Positions 49,456 through 58,492 of a stretch of DNA of 64,000 nt are shown piece by piece (positions within the stretch are counted from its first letter, which is position 1; each line of letters begins with the position of its first letter). The stretch is from contig JBAZPT010000002.1 in NCBI GenBank assembly GCA_041645535.1, positions 264,824 through 328,823 of the forward strand, written 5' to 3'. Under the pieces are notes generated by a model. The model worked only from the letters and a program-made list of their open reading frames with translations, was not told the DNA's origin and did not search any database. Made by a program: the position numbers and the translations under genes. The DNA comes from JBAZPT01 sp041645535 (GTDB lineage: Bacteria; Patescibacteriota; Minisyncoccia; Moranbacterales; UBA2206).

Positions 49456-52400
49456 CTAGGGAGCCACTTCTTTCCATTTGGCTTGGCAGTTTTTTGTCCC
49501 GTCGCAAACAGAATTTCCGCAACTGTTTGGGCAACTAGTTCCAGGGCATATAAAAGCTTCACAGCCCGTGTTGCAAAGGCAAGGAGAAATAACTGTTATG
49601 GCGGAAGAAGCCAGCAGGCTTGAATAAGTTGCGTTAACATCAACTGGTCCTCCCATAGTGTTGCCTGTAATTAATCCCTTATTGCCATCATTATCAACTG
49701 AAACAATCGTTCCGTTATCGCTATTCCAGTCGGCGCTTGCGGTTACATCTGTCGCGCCGGTGGTATCCGAGCAAGTTATGGAGCCACTGGCAATATAATA
49801 AGCTGAAAGTTGAGAAGAAGATCCCAATGGCAGTGTTGTGGGAGTAGAAGGACATATAATAAGGACGGGGATATCCGGATCCAGTGTGGCAAAAATTCCG
49901 CCTCCCAAAATGCCTCCGGATTCGCCGCTTCCTTGGACTCCGTCATCAAAAAGGAAAACGCCCGGCGGCAAATTGGAACCGACATGCTGAAAAGCGACCC
50001 AGTTGTTTTTTGGCGGAACTTCAAGAACTTTTTTAAGCGGACTGTTGTCGAAAGCGCCATCTAATTCTGTGGCATATTTGTCGTGAACCGTCGGCCATAG
50101 ATTGGGAGTATATTTGGTGGATAATACATCAAATTGCGCCCCTTCTCTGCCATAGGAAGGGTAGAAGGTGTCGGGGTTGCTGGCGTTAAGCGGTCCGCTT
50201 GTCTTGCTCTCCTCCGGAACTAACAACATTGCCCCGGTTCTTTTCGCCAGGATGTCAGTTTCGGCCGGTTCGTTACCCGCTGTCCCGTAAGACCAAACCA
50301 TATAATTAGGACGGTATCTCGGGCAGGGAGAGCCGGTGCATGAAGCGGAAGAAGTTATTTTAGTTTCTCCGTCATAAAGCATGAAAAATGGGTTTAACTC
50401 GGTTTCTTCATTTTCCAGGTAGTCTATAGGATAGATGAAAACCTGGCTGGGCGAACGGTAACTACCTGAAAAACTGGGCCAGAGATCTATCCTTCCAGGC
50501 TTGGGGAGAGTTGCATCATTGTAGGGAACGATAATGCCCAAGCCGTCCCACCCGCCGGTGAAAGAAAGATTGAGCGTCTTGTCAGCTTTGAAAGTAATCA
50601 GCTCGGACGGCAGCTTCGCTATTCCTCCGCTAAACCCTGTTGATAAGCCCACTTTAGTGCGAGATTTTTCAAGCGAAATAGTCCTGCTTACGCCGCTTGC
50701 GAGATTAGTGACAGTCGAGGTAGAAACAGCTCCCTGCCAGATTGTCCAGACCTCGTCAGTAAGAACATCACCCGCAGCAACTTCCGCTGGCAATTTTATG
50801 ATAATAGTTGAAGGTCCGGACCGGCCATTCGTCCCGACACCGGACACTACATAATTTACTCTAGCCTTGCCTTTGCTGGGATCCGGAATTAAAATTCTTC
50901 TTTCCGACCATGTTTCATGGTTCATTAGGTTGGCAGAAATGATGGTTTCCGATTCTCCGGGCGGAGTCCAATATAGAATTGCTCCGTTCGTTCCGTTTGT
51001 AACATTTAAATATAGATCAATATCGTGCCAGCCCGCTTCCAGCATGACATTGGCCAGTCCGTCACCTGTAGTCCACCACAATGATTGATCGTCCAGATAA
51101 AGGTAGTTTCCCTGATTTCCGTTTGTATCAAACCGGATTCGATAAACCCCAGCCTTGGGCGCGTATAAGTAGCCTTTCCAGGTGATAGCTACATTATTGC
51201 TTCGTCCCAAAATCGATTGGAGCCGGCTCTGAAAAGCAGTGAAATTTATGCTTTCAACGGATGAGTTGATGTAGGTGTATTGAGTGCCATCCGTAGACAG
51301 ACCGTAGTGCCCCCACAGCCCGTTGGTCTGGATTAGCGTCACAGCAAAGGAAATTTTGTAGTCGCTTTCGTTGGTATGGCCCAGCTCATCCCGGCAGCGC
51401 ACATAATAATTATAGGAATTGCCGTCTGTAATGGCTGCATCCTGGCTATGGCTGGTTCCGCCGGTTGCCGCAAAAGTGTTTTCCATAAGATCATAACTAG
51501 TCCCAAAAAGGTTGGAATATTTGCAGGTCGCATTTTTATTTGTCGTGAGGCTCAAAGAAGCGGTAGCGGCGCCTTGTGGAATAATGAGTTTCCCGGACGG
51601 TTTTCCGTCGCCGAGCAGCGGCGCATCTCCCTCCGGCCAGGGAGAAACCAGTTCTTCGCTCATAATCTGGTAAAAAGTTCCGGGACTATTTTGATTGTTA
51701 TATTCGGTCTTGATCCAGTCAGCCGAGTGCGTGGTATGGGCAATCCTTATTTCATCCAGGTTTCCCGGGAAGGTATAAACAGTAGCCACACCCCCGACAT
51801 ATAAAGTACTGTTGTAGTTAATGAGGTTGCCGGTCCAGGTGTCAGACGCTTTTTGTTGGCCGTCAATATAAATCCATCCTTTTTTCGAGGCTTGGTCCAC
51901 GGTCAGTGCCATCTGGTGCCAGGTGGAATCAACATAGCTGCCGCCAAAGGGCAAATCCAAAGTATTTCCGCCGTCCGTCCTGAAATTAAAACTTATATTT
52001 GACCCATCTTTCTTCTGCCCCGCATAAGAACTCCAGCCAGCTCCCGGCGTTCCGCCCGTGCTTCTGGAAAAAAGACAGCTGTAATTGCTGGATTGGCCGA
52101 TAATTTTAAACCAGAGCTGAACAGTAAAATTTTTGTCGGAGAGGTTGTACTTTGAATCATTGCTGCTAAAATCAATATGGTCGTTGTCATTAGCATCTCC
52201 ATCCGCTCCTCCAAACTCCTGCCCATATCCGATTTTTCCGTTTTTCCCCGTGGCCGCCACCCGGTCGTTGCCGTCCAGATTATTTTGCGTCGAATCCTTA
52301 TACAGCTTATCGATGGTTATTCCGGGATAATCTTCCTTGAGATGCCAAACGGCCTTGTAATTGTCTTCCCAGACATTTTCCGGATCCTGCTCGTTGCCGG

Positions 52401-52809
52401 CAGAGAAATTGCCGTAATACAAATAGATGGAGGTATCTTTTGTAGCTGATAAAGAGGGAATTTTCACCCAAGCCGCCAACTCGCCGGTAGCCGGATCGTA
52501 TTTTTCGATTTCGTGGCTAAGCTTTGTCGTGCCGTCGGAACTGGTGAACAATATATCTCCTCCGTTGGCTTTCGCCACCTTGCCCCCGTTTCCCGTATAT
52601 TTAAGCTTGCTGTCGGTAATGTTTATTAAGACGGGGAAGTTTTCCAGAGCGCTTGCGCCCTCAACTTTGCTATCCAGGATATTGACTCCTTCGCGATAAA
52701 GCCAGGAGGAAGAATACCATTCGGCCGCGCGAACAGAATCCCAAGGCAGCATCAAAAATGATCCGGCAAATATGGAGAAAAGGAAAATTTTTAGGGCGTT
52801 TTTTTTCAT
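49456..52809 (-). CDS. Large secreted surface protein (DUF2341, LamG-like, PA14) with WKEVAP C-terminus
   Basis: An 1117-residue protein with a signal peptide (KIFLFSIFAGSFLMLPWDSVRA). A DUF2341-like start (WYSSSWLYREGVNI) is followed by a concanavalin A/LamG-like domain (~170-375; AVWHLKEDY, FTVQLWFKI, WHQMALTVD) and a PA14-like domain (~500-660; WKGYLYAPKAGVYRIRFD). Next come Ig-like or unassigned beta regions and a Cys-rich tail. It ends CQAKWKEVAP, the C-terminal motif shared with two other proteins here. Likely an adhesin or carbohydrate-binding surface protein. Confidence 0.8.
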   Translation of the reverse strand: MKKNALKIFLFSIFAGSFLMLPWDSVRAAEWYSSSWLYREGVNILDSKVEGASALENFPVLINITDSKLKYTGNGGKVAKANGGDILFTSSDGTTKLSHEIEKYDPATGELAAWVKIPSLSATKDTSIYLYYGNFSAGNEQDPENVWEDNYKAVWHLKEDYPGITIDKLYKDSTQNNLDGNDRVAATGKNGKIGYGQEFGGADGDANDNDHIDFSSNDSKYNLSDKNFTVQLWFKIIGQSSNYSCLFSRSTGGTPGAGWSSYAGQKKDGSNISFNFRTDGGNTLDLPFGGSYVDSTWHQMALTVDQASKKGWIYIDGQQKASDTWTGNLINYNSTLYVGGVATVYTFPGNLDEIRIAHTTHSADWIKTEYNNQNSPGTFYQIMSEELVSPWPEGDAPLLGDGKPSGKLIIPQGAATASLSLTTNKNATCKYSNLFGTSYDLMENTFAATGGTSHSQDAAITDGNSYNYYVRCRDELGHTNESDYKISFAVTLIQTNGLWGHYGLSTDGTQYTYINSSVESINFTAFQSRLQSILGRSNNVAITWKGYLYAPKAGVYRIRFDTNGNQGNYLYLDDQSLWWTTGDGLANVMLEAGWHDIDLYLNVTNGTNGAILYWTPPGESETIISANLMNHETWSERRILIPDPSKGKARVNYVVSGVGTNGRSGPSTIIIKLPAEVAAGDVLTDEVWTIWQGAVSTSTVTNLASGVSRTISLEKSRTKVGLSTGFSGGIAKLPSELITFKADKTLNLSFTGGWDGLGIIVPYNDATLPKPGRIDLWPSFSGSYRSPSQVFIYPIDYLENEETELNPFFMLYDGETKITSSASCTGSPCPRYRPNYMVWSYGTAGNEPAETDILAKRTGAMLLVPEESKTSGPLNASNPDTFYPSYGREGAQFDVLSTKYTPNLWPTVHDKYATELDGAFDNSPLKKVLEVPPKNNWVAFQHVGSNLPPGVFLFDDGVQGSGESGGILGGGIFATLDPDIPVLIICPSTPTTLPLGSSSQLSAYYIASGSITCSDTTGATDVTASADWNSDNGTIVSVDNDGNKGLITGNTMGGPVDVNATYSSLLASSAITVISPCLCNTGCEAFICPGTSCPNSCGNSVCDGTKNCQAKWKEVAP

Positions 52810-52872
52810 TTGCTGGTCGTTTTTATTTTTTCAATAAATTTGGTTTTTTCGCATACCAGATAGCGGATCGTA

Positions 52873-53358
52873 TTATTTAATCAGGGGAGGTTCGGCTTCG
52901 GACGGATGAATTTCATGGACGATTTGGATTTTGTTCGCGTTTAGCGTTTTGTTCTTTGCGACATCAGTCATTTCATCAAACTCAATAATCAGCCGGTCTC
53001 CTATTTCCAGATCGTCAAAAGAAGCTTGGGCGTATTCAATTGAAGGCATGGTTTCCTTTCCAGCCTCGCTGGGAGAGATGTAGGACATCGTCTCATAGGC
53101 GGTTCCGCTTTCAGCGCAAATATCCAACTTTCTTTCTTCTTTTAGGGCGTTAGCTTCTATCGACAGGCACTTTTTATCTTTATCCATCTTAATCAGGATT
53201 CCGGATACTGAATCCTGGAGGTCTATAGCTGGTCTTGAATTTGAAGAGATAGAAGATTGTCTGTAATTTTTAACTGTCTTGAGTACAAAAAAAACAGCCA
53301 AAAATACAGCTGCTAGCACTACTGCCAAAACTATAATCAATTTTTTATTTTTTTCCAT
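52873..53358 (-). CDS. Membrane-anchored small beta-domain protein
   Basis: A 161-residue protein: start MEKNKK (53358), membrane helix ~6-30 and an extracytoplasmic domain (~50-155) with SVSGILIKMDKDKKCLSIEA and LEIGDRLIIEF. The layout resembles the OB/beta proteins at 60304 and 62146. Transcribed in front of the large surface protein, 63 bases upstream of it. Confidence 0.65.
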   Translation of the reverse strand: MEKNKKLIIVLAVVLAAVFLAVFFVLKTVKNYRQSSISSNSRPAIDLQDSVSGILIKMDKDKKCLSIEANALKEERKLDICAESGTAYETMSYISPSEAGKETMPSIEYAQASFDDLEIGDRLIIEFDEMTDVAKNKTLNANKIQIVHEIHPSEAEPPLIK

Positions 53359-53423
53359 CTCTATATTAGCTACAGAATAGGGGCATTGAATTTCTCCGGT
53401 CATAAACAAAAACCCTTAATTAA

Positions 53424-53470
53424 ACTATACCACAATACAGCCTATTCTAATAGGAACACCCTGTGGATAA
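53424..53470 (-). promoter_or_regulatory. DnaA-box-linked promoter of the 52873 gene
   Basis: Minus strand: TTATCCACA (53470-53462) and TGTGG-TATAGT (-10 at 53429-53424), 41 bases apart start to start. A weak -35. Confidence 0.6.
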
Positions 53471-53531
53471 CTTAAAATTTTTAAAACTTAAACTAAAATT
53501 CGGGGAAAGGCCTCGGGTTTTGTTTCTAAAG

Positions 53532-53573
53532 TTATCCACAGGGTTTGCGCTAAAAATAAATTTAAAGTACACT
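53532..53573 (+). promoter_or_regulatory. DnaA-box-linked promoter of the ATPase remnant
   Basis: TTATCCACA (53532-53540), TTGCGC (53545-53550), a 17-base spacer and TACACT (53568-53573). Confidence 0.6.
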
Positions 53574-53607
53574 TGAAATTAGCTAAAGAATAGCAATAAT
53601 TTAGGGT

Positions 53608-53780
53608 ATGGTTGAAATATTCAAAAGTCTGAAAAAATACAACGCGTGGAATGGCGAAAAAATCGATGTTGGTTTTGTCCGAAAAATGTATACGGAAAAA
53701 AAATAGGCAAGTTTTCCGGCAACAATCTGATCAAAGTGATTTTTGGCCAAAGACGCGCGGGAAAAAGTTTTGTCATGCGC
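53608..53780 (+). pseudogene. Truncated AAA_14/DUF4143-type ATPase remnant
   Basis: ATG at 53608 begins MVEIFKSLKKYNAWNGEKID, the form usual at the start of AAA_14-family ATPases. The frame breaks in a run of eight A (53696-53703) and continues one frame over as KIGKFSGNNLIKVIFG then QRRAGKSFVMRRL, a Walker A region. Similarity stops abruptly at 53781, where copy B of the pilin-end duplication begins. All the rest of the ATPase is missing. Confidence 0.75.
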
Positions 53781-53860
53781 CGGCTGCGCGGGCCCGGCCT
53801 ATATCCAAACCACCGTATCCTTGCGCAACAAAGAAGTCAACCCGTAGAAACCGGCAAGGG
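53781..53860 (+). repeat. Duplicated 80-base segment, copy B
   Basis: Matches 49312-49392 with one G deleted. Out of its native context: it follows the truncated ATPase and leads into the next surface gene. Confidence 0.9.
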
Positions 53861-53883
53861 TGCTTGGCAGTATCTTTTCGATT

Positions 53884-54882
53884 ATGAATAAAAAAATAAT
53901 AGTTTCAGTTTTTTTGGCCACAGTTTTTTTGGCCGCAGGTTCAACTTTAAAAACATATGCCGGAACGGAAAATACCACCGGCTGGCTTTGGGGCGGCAGT
54001 AATGACGGCGCAGGCAATAATACCGGAGTCGGCTGGGCCAGTATGAATGATACCAATCCCGGAGCCGGAGGCGCGGTTTCCTACGGAGTAAATATTCCCG
54101 ATGCCGGTTGTTCCGGAGCGGGATGCGATCTTTCCGGTTATGCCTGGAGTGAAAATATCGGCTGGATAGATTTTGCGCCAGCCGGGCCGTTTCCGGCAGT
54201 CGCTACCGGCGATGATTATGCTTATGCCGCAAAGAGGGATGGAGATTATCTGCGGGGATGGGCCCGCATCGCGGGAATAAAAACAGAATATGAAAAAGTT
54301 CCGTCAAATTCAGGCGGATGGGAGGGTTGGATAAGGTTGAGCAGCGACGCCGACGATCCAATCTTGTATGGAGTGGAGATTGCCAAAATGGATGGCACAG
54401 GAGATAGTCCAACTTTTGCCTGGTCCGGCGAACTGGGCTGGGTTGATTTTTCCGGAGCGTTGCTGGTTTTTCCTCCTGAAATCACCTCCTTTTTTGCTTT
54501 GAATCCTGTCATAATTCTTGACGCAAGCAAATGCTTGCCGCAAACCGACACCTTGGAATGGACAGTGGCGGACTGCGTAGCTCCGTGTTCCTGTACTGCA
54601 AGCGATGGCTGGTCAGGAAACAAAACAATACCCAGCGGATCGGAGGATGTTAATGTTACTTCTTCTTCAACTTATACATTAACTTGTTCAAATAGCGCCG
54701 GTTCGGACGAAGAGACCGCATCTATTGTTTCAGGTTGCAATAATACCGCCTGCAATACCGGCAATCAAGAATGTGAAACACTCTTTTCGATCACCGATGA
54801 TTGCAATGAATGTTTGGCTCCAAGCTGTGTTTCCGACAATGAATGTAAAACGGATCGCAGCTGGAAAGAAGTGGCCCCGTAA
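53884..54882 (+). CDS. Secreted surface protein with YAWSxNxGW repeats and WKEVAP C-terminus
   Basis: A 332-residue protein; start MNKKIIVSVFLATVFLAAGS at 53884 opens a signal peptide. It has three aromatic repeats (GVGWASM, GYAWSENIGWIDF, FAWSGELGWVDFSG) of a kind common in CPR surface proteins, then an Ig-like/Cys-rich region. It ends NECKTDRSWKEVAP. Located directly after copy B of the duplication, so its upstream region was probably created or changed by that event. Confidence 0.75.
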   Translation: MNKKIIVSVFLATVFLAAGSTLKTYAGTENTTGWLWGGSNDGAGNNTGVGWASMNDTNPGAGGAVSYGVNIPDAGCSGAGCDLSGYAWSENIGWIDFAPAGPFPAVATGDDYAYAAKRDGDYLRGWARIAGIKTEYEKVPSNSGGWEGWIRLSSDADDPILYGVEIAKMDGTGDSPTFAWSGELGWVDFSGALLVFPPEITSFFALNPVIILDASKCLPQTDTLEWTVADCVAPCSCTASDGWSGNKTIPSGSEDVNVTSSSTYTLTCSNSAGSDEETASIVSGCNNTACNTGNQECETLFSITDDCNECLAPSCVSDNECKTDRSWKEVAP

Positions 54883-54895
54883 ATAATTAAAAAAT

Positions 54896-55201
54896 ATGAA
54901 TTTTAATTTTGACCAAGCGCGCTTAAAAAAACCACTGCTCTTTCTGCTGGCGATTTTTATTATTATATTCGCGGCCGCGCTTTTAGCGGCAAACAAGGAA
55001 AGGAAACAGGAAAATCAAAAGCAAAACAAAAATAACGCCATAGGCGAAAAAGAAGAGGGACCAAAAATTTATACTCCCGCGGAAATAAATAAAGCCGTGG
55101 AAGAAACCAATAAGGATTACAAAGTGCCGGCAGGGCAGAAGATTTATACTCCCGAAGAGATTGACGCCGCGGTGAAAGCGACTAATAAAAATTATAAATA
55201 A
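54896..55201 (+). CDS. Small membrane-anchored protein with KIYTP repeats
   Basis: A 101-residue protein with a membrane helix (~12-32). The exposed part has two copies of KIYTPAEINKAVEETNKDYK (the second: KIYTPEEIDAAVKATNKNYK). No family recognised. It lies 13 bases after the surface protein gene and 14 before the fibre-like protein. Confidence 0.6.
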   Translation: MNFNFDQARLKKPLLFLLAIFIIIFAAALLAANKERKQENQKQNKNNAIGEKEEGPKIYTPAEINKAVEETNKDYKVPAGQKIYTPEEIDAAVKATNKNYK

Positions 55202-55215
55202 TTAATGAAAAACAT

Positions 55216-56835
55216 ATGAACGGAAAAATCTCCAAACAGATCACCTATTGGCTGGGAGTCGTGTCGGTAGGGCTTATCCTCGGGCTGTCAATCCAGTTTG
55301 TAAAAGCTGCCTGGACAAACCCGACATTAGATCCGCCAGACGGCAATGTCGGGGCGCCAATCAATACCAGCGATCTTATCCAGCACAAGAGCGGGGTTCT
55401 TTCAATGGATAGCGTTGGCACGGCTTTTCTGGTGCCCAACGGCAATGTCGGCATCGGGACGGTGGATCCCGACACCTTTGCTTTAAATATCCAAAGAACC
55501 GGGTCAAGTTCAGATGACGACGATCTTCTTAGCATCTCTTCAAATCGGGAAACCAGATTTAACATTGATTCTGCCAGTAATACACCCCTTTTAAATCCAC
55601 TTATAGCAACAACCCGTTCTCGAGGAACTCAATCCTCGCCCGGAAAGGTGTTGGAAAATGATTCTCTTTTTGAACTGTTTGTTATGGGCCACGACGGTAC
55701 AAATACTACTGATGCAGGGGCAATGCTGTTCTACGCCGACGCCGATTCAGCGTCCGGGGTTACTCCGGGGAGAATTGAGTTTAAAACTTCTGAATTTGGA
55801 GATACTGATCCGCAAACCAAGATGACCATTAAAAGCAACGGCAATGTCGGTATCGGGACGACGGATCCGCAATATGCTTTGGATATCCAAAGAACCGATC
55901 CGGCTCTTGATAAAATTCTGAATATCTCTTCAAACAGGGAAACGGAGTTTAAAATTGTAAGCGCAAGCGACATGAGTATGTTAAATCCTATTATAGTTTC
56001 AGACCGTTCAAGAGGAACTCTGGCCGCGCCCAGTCCGGTGCAAGATAATGATACTCTCCTTGAGCTTTGGGCGGAAGGCTATAATCCGAATAACAGGTTT
56101 GATGTTGGCGGCCGAATTACCATCAATGCAGACGGCAATCCCAGCGGAGATAGCGTTCCGGGAAAAATAAATTTTGCTACCACTACGCCGGGAACATCTT
56201 ATTTTGCAGGTACAGCTCCGACTACAAGGATGACCATTGACTCGGGAGGCCGGGTTTTGGTCGGGGAATTCGGTTCTTCTCCGGCAAGCAGTTTTGATAC
56301 CGGTTCCGGTCCAAATGCAATGACATTGTCCGGTAATAACAGGGACTTGGCTTTAGTTAGCAGTTCAAGCGGGAGCACCGACAAGGCAGATATTGAATTC
56401 TTTAGATCTCTCGGCACTCCCAGCGCTCCCGCGAATGTGGCAGCAGACACTAGATTAGGACAGATTAATTTTCATGGGTATTATAATGGGTGGGGAGGGG
56501 CGGCTGGCAGGATGGTGACAGTGGCAGCTCTTATGGATGGAACTCCAAGCGTCACCAGTTTGCCTACGCAGCTTCAATTTATGGTTACGCCAGCGGGAAG
56601 CACTACTCCCGGTAGCGCCGTTGCAATGACCATCAAAAACGACGGCAAAGTCGGCATCGGGACAACGACTCCGCAAGGGGCATTGGATGTCGCCTCTACC
56701 ACCGGAGCTTTGATTGTCCCGAGAATGACGACCGCGCAAAGAGACGCCTTGGCTCCTGTAAATGGCATGATTATCTATAACGCGACTACCAATCAGTTTA
56801 ACTTCCGTGAAAACGGAGCCTGGGTTTTGAAATAG
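55216..56835 (+). CDS. Membrane-anchored fibre-like protein with VGIGT repeats
   Basis: A 539-residue protein with an N-terminal signal anchor (~8-31). Repeats of the form NGNVGIGTTDPQYALDIQRT occur at ~75-95, ~210-230 and ~475-495, each before a beta-rich segment with SNRETEFKI-like sequence. Such repeats are known from phage tail-fibre-like and bacterial surface proteins. It ends MIIYNATTNQFNFRENGAW-VLK, also typical. No C-terminal WKEVAP motif. Confidence 0.7.
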   Translation: MNGKISKQITYWLGVVSVGLILGLSIQFVKAAWTNPTLDPPDGNVGAPINTSDLIQHKSGVLSMDSVGTAFLVPNGNVGIGTVDPDTFALNIQRTGSSSDDDDLLSISSNRETRFNIDSASNTPLLNPLIATTRSRGTQSSPGKVLENDSLFELFVMGHDGTNTTDAGAMLFYADADSASGVTPGRIEFKTSEFGDTDPQTKMTIKSNGNVGIGTTDPQYALDIQRTDPALDKILNISSNRETEFKIVSASDMSMLNPIIVSDRSRGTLAAPSPVQDNDTLLELWAEGYNPNNRFDVGGRITINADGNPSGDSVPGKINFATTTPGTSYFAGTAPTTRMTIDSGGRVLVGEFGSSPASSFDTGSGPNAMTLSGNNRDLALVSSSSGSTDKADIEFFRSLGTPSAPANVAADTRLGQINFHGYYNGWGGAAGRMVTVAALMDGTPSVTSLPTQLQFMVTPAGSTTPGSAVAMTIKNDGKVGIGTTTPQGALDVASTTGALIVPRMTTAQRDALAPVNGMIIYNATTNQFNFRENGAWVLK

Positions 56836-56890
56836 CAGCCAAGGGATGGGATCGCATAGCATAGCCCTAACCAACTAATTCTGGAAAAAG

Positions 56891-56935
56891 TCATCCACAG
56901 CCAAATTTGACAGCGGTTCATAATAAGGGTATTAT
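56891..56935 (+). promoter_or_regulatory. DnaA-box-linked promoter of the AbiE pair
   Basis: TCATCCACA (one mismatch to the box, 56891-56899), TTGACA (56907-56912), a 17-base spacer and TATTAT (56930-56935). Confidence 0.68.
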
Positions 56936-56964
56936 TTCATTAGGTTATTAAAAATGATAATTTT

Positions 56965-57570
56965 ATGAAATACAATGATTTCAGGAAAGCCGTAAAAAAT
57001 CCCTATTTCAGCTGGCAGGACATAAAACTGGCCGGTTTGAATGTGTTAAAATACCAGATTTCTCTCTGGAAGAAAAAAGGAAATATCGAGCGGTTAAAAC
57101 GCGGACTCTATGTTTTTTCGGACGAAAGGGAAAAAATTTCTCCGCAAAGAATTTCTTTCTTATTATACGAACCCAGCTACATCAGCCTTGAATCAGCCCT
57201 GAGCCATTACGGGTTCATTCCTGAAATGGTTTACGCGGTAACGGCCGTGACGGCCAGAACTACCAGAAAATTTTCCAACGCCTATGGAAGTTTTATTTAT
57301 CGGCATATCCGGCCGGATTTATTTTTTGGCTATATTATCCTGGAAAACGAAAATGGAAAATATCTTTTGGCCGAACCGGAAAAGGCCGTTCTGGATTATT
57401 TTTATCTGAATCTTTCCAGGCTGAATAATCAGGATGATATCGATGGGCTGCGCATAAATTACGCGGAGCTTCAAAGAGCCATAAACAAAAAAAAGCTGGC
57501 CGGTTATCTCGCGGAATATAGAGTCAAAAAATTGGAAAAAGTAATTAATATGTTACTCAAAAAATGCTGA
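56965..57570 (+). CDS. abiEi: AbiEi-type antitoxin
   Basis: A 201-residue antitoxin/transcription factor. An N-terminal winged helix (YFSWQDIKLAG, YQISLWKKKGNIERLKRGLYVFSD) is followed by the AbiEi C-terminal region (EPSYISLESALSHYGFIPE, LLAEPEKAVLDYFYL). It represses its own promoter and neutralises the AbiEii toxin, which overlaps it by 7 bases. Confidence 0.86.
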   Translation: MKYNDFRKAVKNPYFSWQDIKLAGLNVLKYQISLWKKKGNIERLKRGLYVFSDEREKISPQRISFLLYEPSYISLESALSHYGFIPEMVYAVTAVTARTTRKFSNAYGSFIYRHIRPDLFFGYIILENENGKYLLAEPEKAVLDYFYLNLSRLNNQDDIDGLRINYAELQRAINKKKLAGYLAEYRVKKLEKVINMLLKKC

Positions 57571-58334
57571 CGCTTGCCCAACTGGCCCAATATTATTCCG
57601 ATCTGAAAAAAGTATCTTCCAAAAGTATTTTGGTGGAATATCTTCAGTATGAATTACTGGATTCCATTTATAAGCAGGAAAAAAGCAAGCATCTAAGCTT
57701 TATGGGCGGAACGGCTATCCGGATCGCTTACGGCGGAAACCGGTTTTCCGAAGATCTGGATTTTGACAATTTTGGTTTAGATTTTTCCGCTTTTCAGGAA
57801 CTACTTGGAAAAGTTGTGCGGGATATGGGAGTTAAGGGTTTTTCTGTGGAATTTCGCTTTGTGGAAAAAGGGGCTTATCATTGCTATATTAAATTTCCCC
57901 ATATTTTGCAAGATTCCGGAGTTGGCGGAGCGCGCGGAGAAAAAATACTGGTGCGCATAGACGCGGTCAGAAAAGAAAAGCTTTTTGCTCCTGTCCGGTT
58001 TACGCTCAATCGCTTCGATGTTTACCGGAATATCCTGGTAAATCCGGCGGATATAATTTTGTCCCAGAAAATGGCCGCTATCTTGCAAAGAAAAAGAGAG
58101 AAGGGCAGGGATTTCTATGATGTCAGTTTTCTTTATGGAATAACCCGGCCGGATTTTTCTTTTTTTGAGAAAAGTTTCCAGATCAAGAAAAATGAATTAT
58201 TTGGAAAACTTTTGGAGAAATGCGAAAAACTGGATTTTAAAGATCTGGCTAAGGATGTTGAGCCATTTTTGATTAATCCGGAGCAAGCGGAGCGCGTGGC
58301 TGATTTTTTGAGTTTTATAAAAAACAAGTTGTAA
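57564..58334 (+). CDS. abiEii: AbiEii-type nucleotidyltransferase toxin
   Basis: A 256-residue type IV toxin. The nucleotidyltransferase motif SFMGGTAIRIAYGGNRFSEDLDFD has the GG, serine and DxD residues expected for activity. IDAVRKEKL and QRKREKGRDFYDVSFL are also family-like. Such toxins add nucleotides to tRNA or other targets and protect against phages. Complete and probably functional. Confidence 0.9.
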   Translation: MLTLAQLAQYYSDLKKVSSKSILVEYLQYELLDSIYKQEKSKHLSFMGGTAIRIAYGGNRFSEDLDFDNFGLDFSAFQELLGKVVRDMGVKGFSVEFRFVEKGAYHCYIKFPHILQDSGVGGARGEKILVRIDAVRKEKLFAPVRFTLNRFDVYRNILVNPADIILSQKMAAILQRKREKGRDFYDVSFLYGITRPDFSFFEKSFQIKKNELFGKLLEKCEKLDFKDLAKDVEPFLINPEQAERVADFLSFIKNKL

Positions 58335-58374
58335 TGCCCGTTCGGTTTTTTGGAGCATTCCGGGATACTAAAAG

Positions 58375-58418
58375 TTATCCACAGGGCTTGCGCGAAAAAA
58401 CTAAAAATGTGGTATAAT
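58375..58418 (+). promoter_or_regulatory. DnaA-box-linked promoter of the 58493 gene
   Basis: TTATCCACA (58375-58383), TTGCGC (58388-58393) and TGTGG-TATAAT (-10 at 58413-58418), 38 bases from box to -10. Confidence 0.7.
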
Positions 58419-58444
58419 CTAAACAGTAAAAAAATTAATAAAAT

Positions 58445-58482
58445 CCCAGTTAAATAGTTTCGCTTTGCGAAAATTTAACGGG
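58445..58482 (+). promoter_or_regulatory. Leader stem-loop of the 58493 gene
   Basis: CCC, a bulged A and GTTAAAT (58445-58455) pair with ATTTAAC-GGG (58473-58482); inner TTTCGC/GCGAAA. ATG 10 bases later. Confidence 0.75.
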
Positions 58483-58492
58483 ATAAAAACTT

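Larger units (their letters stand above)
53359..53883. other. Divergent promoter region, gene remnant and recombination scar
   Basis: Contains an inverted repeat with TTATCCACA in each arm (53459-53543), two promoters pointing outwards, a truncated ATPase remnant and copy B of the duplicated pilin end. Confidence 0.7.

Noticed and set aside
49312..53860. Insertion sequence bounded by the 81-base direct repeats
   Set aside because: No transposase lies between them and the repeat is a pilin gene end, so ordinary recombination explains it better.
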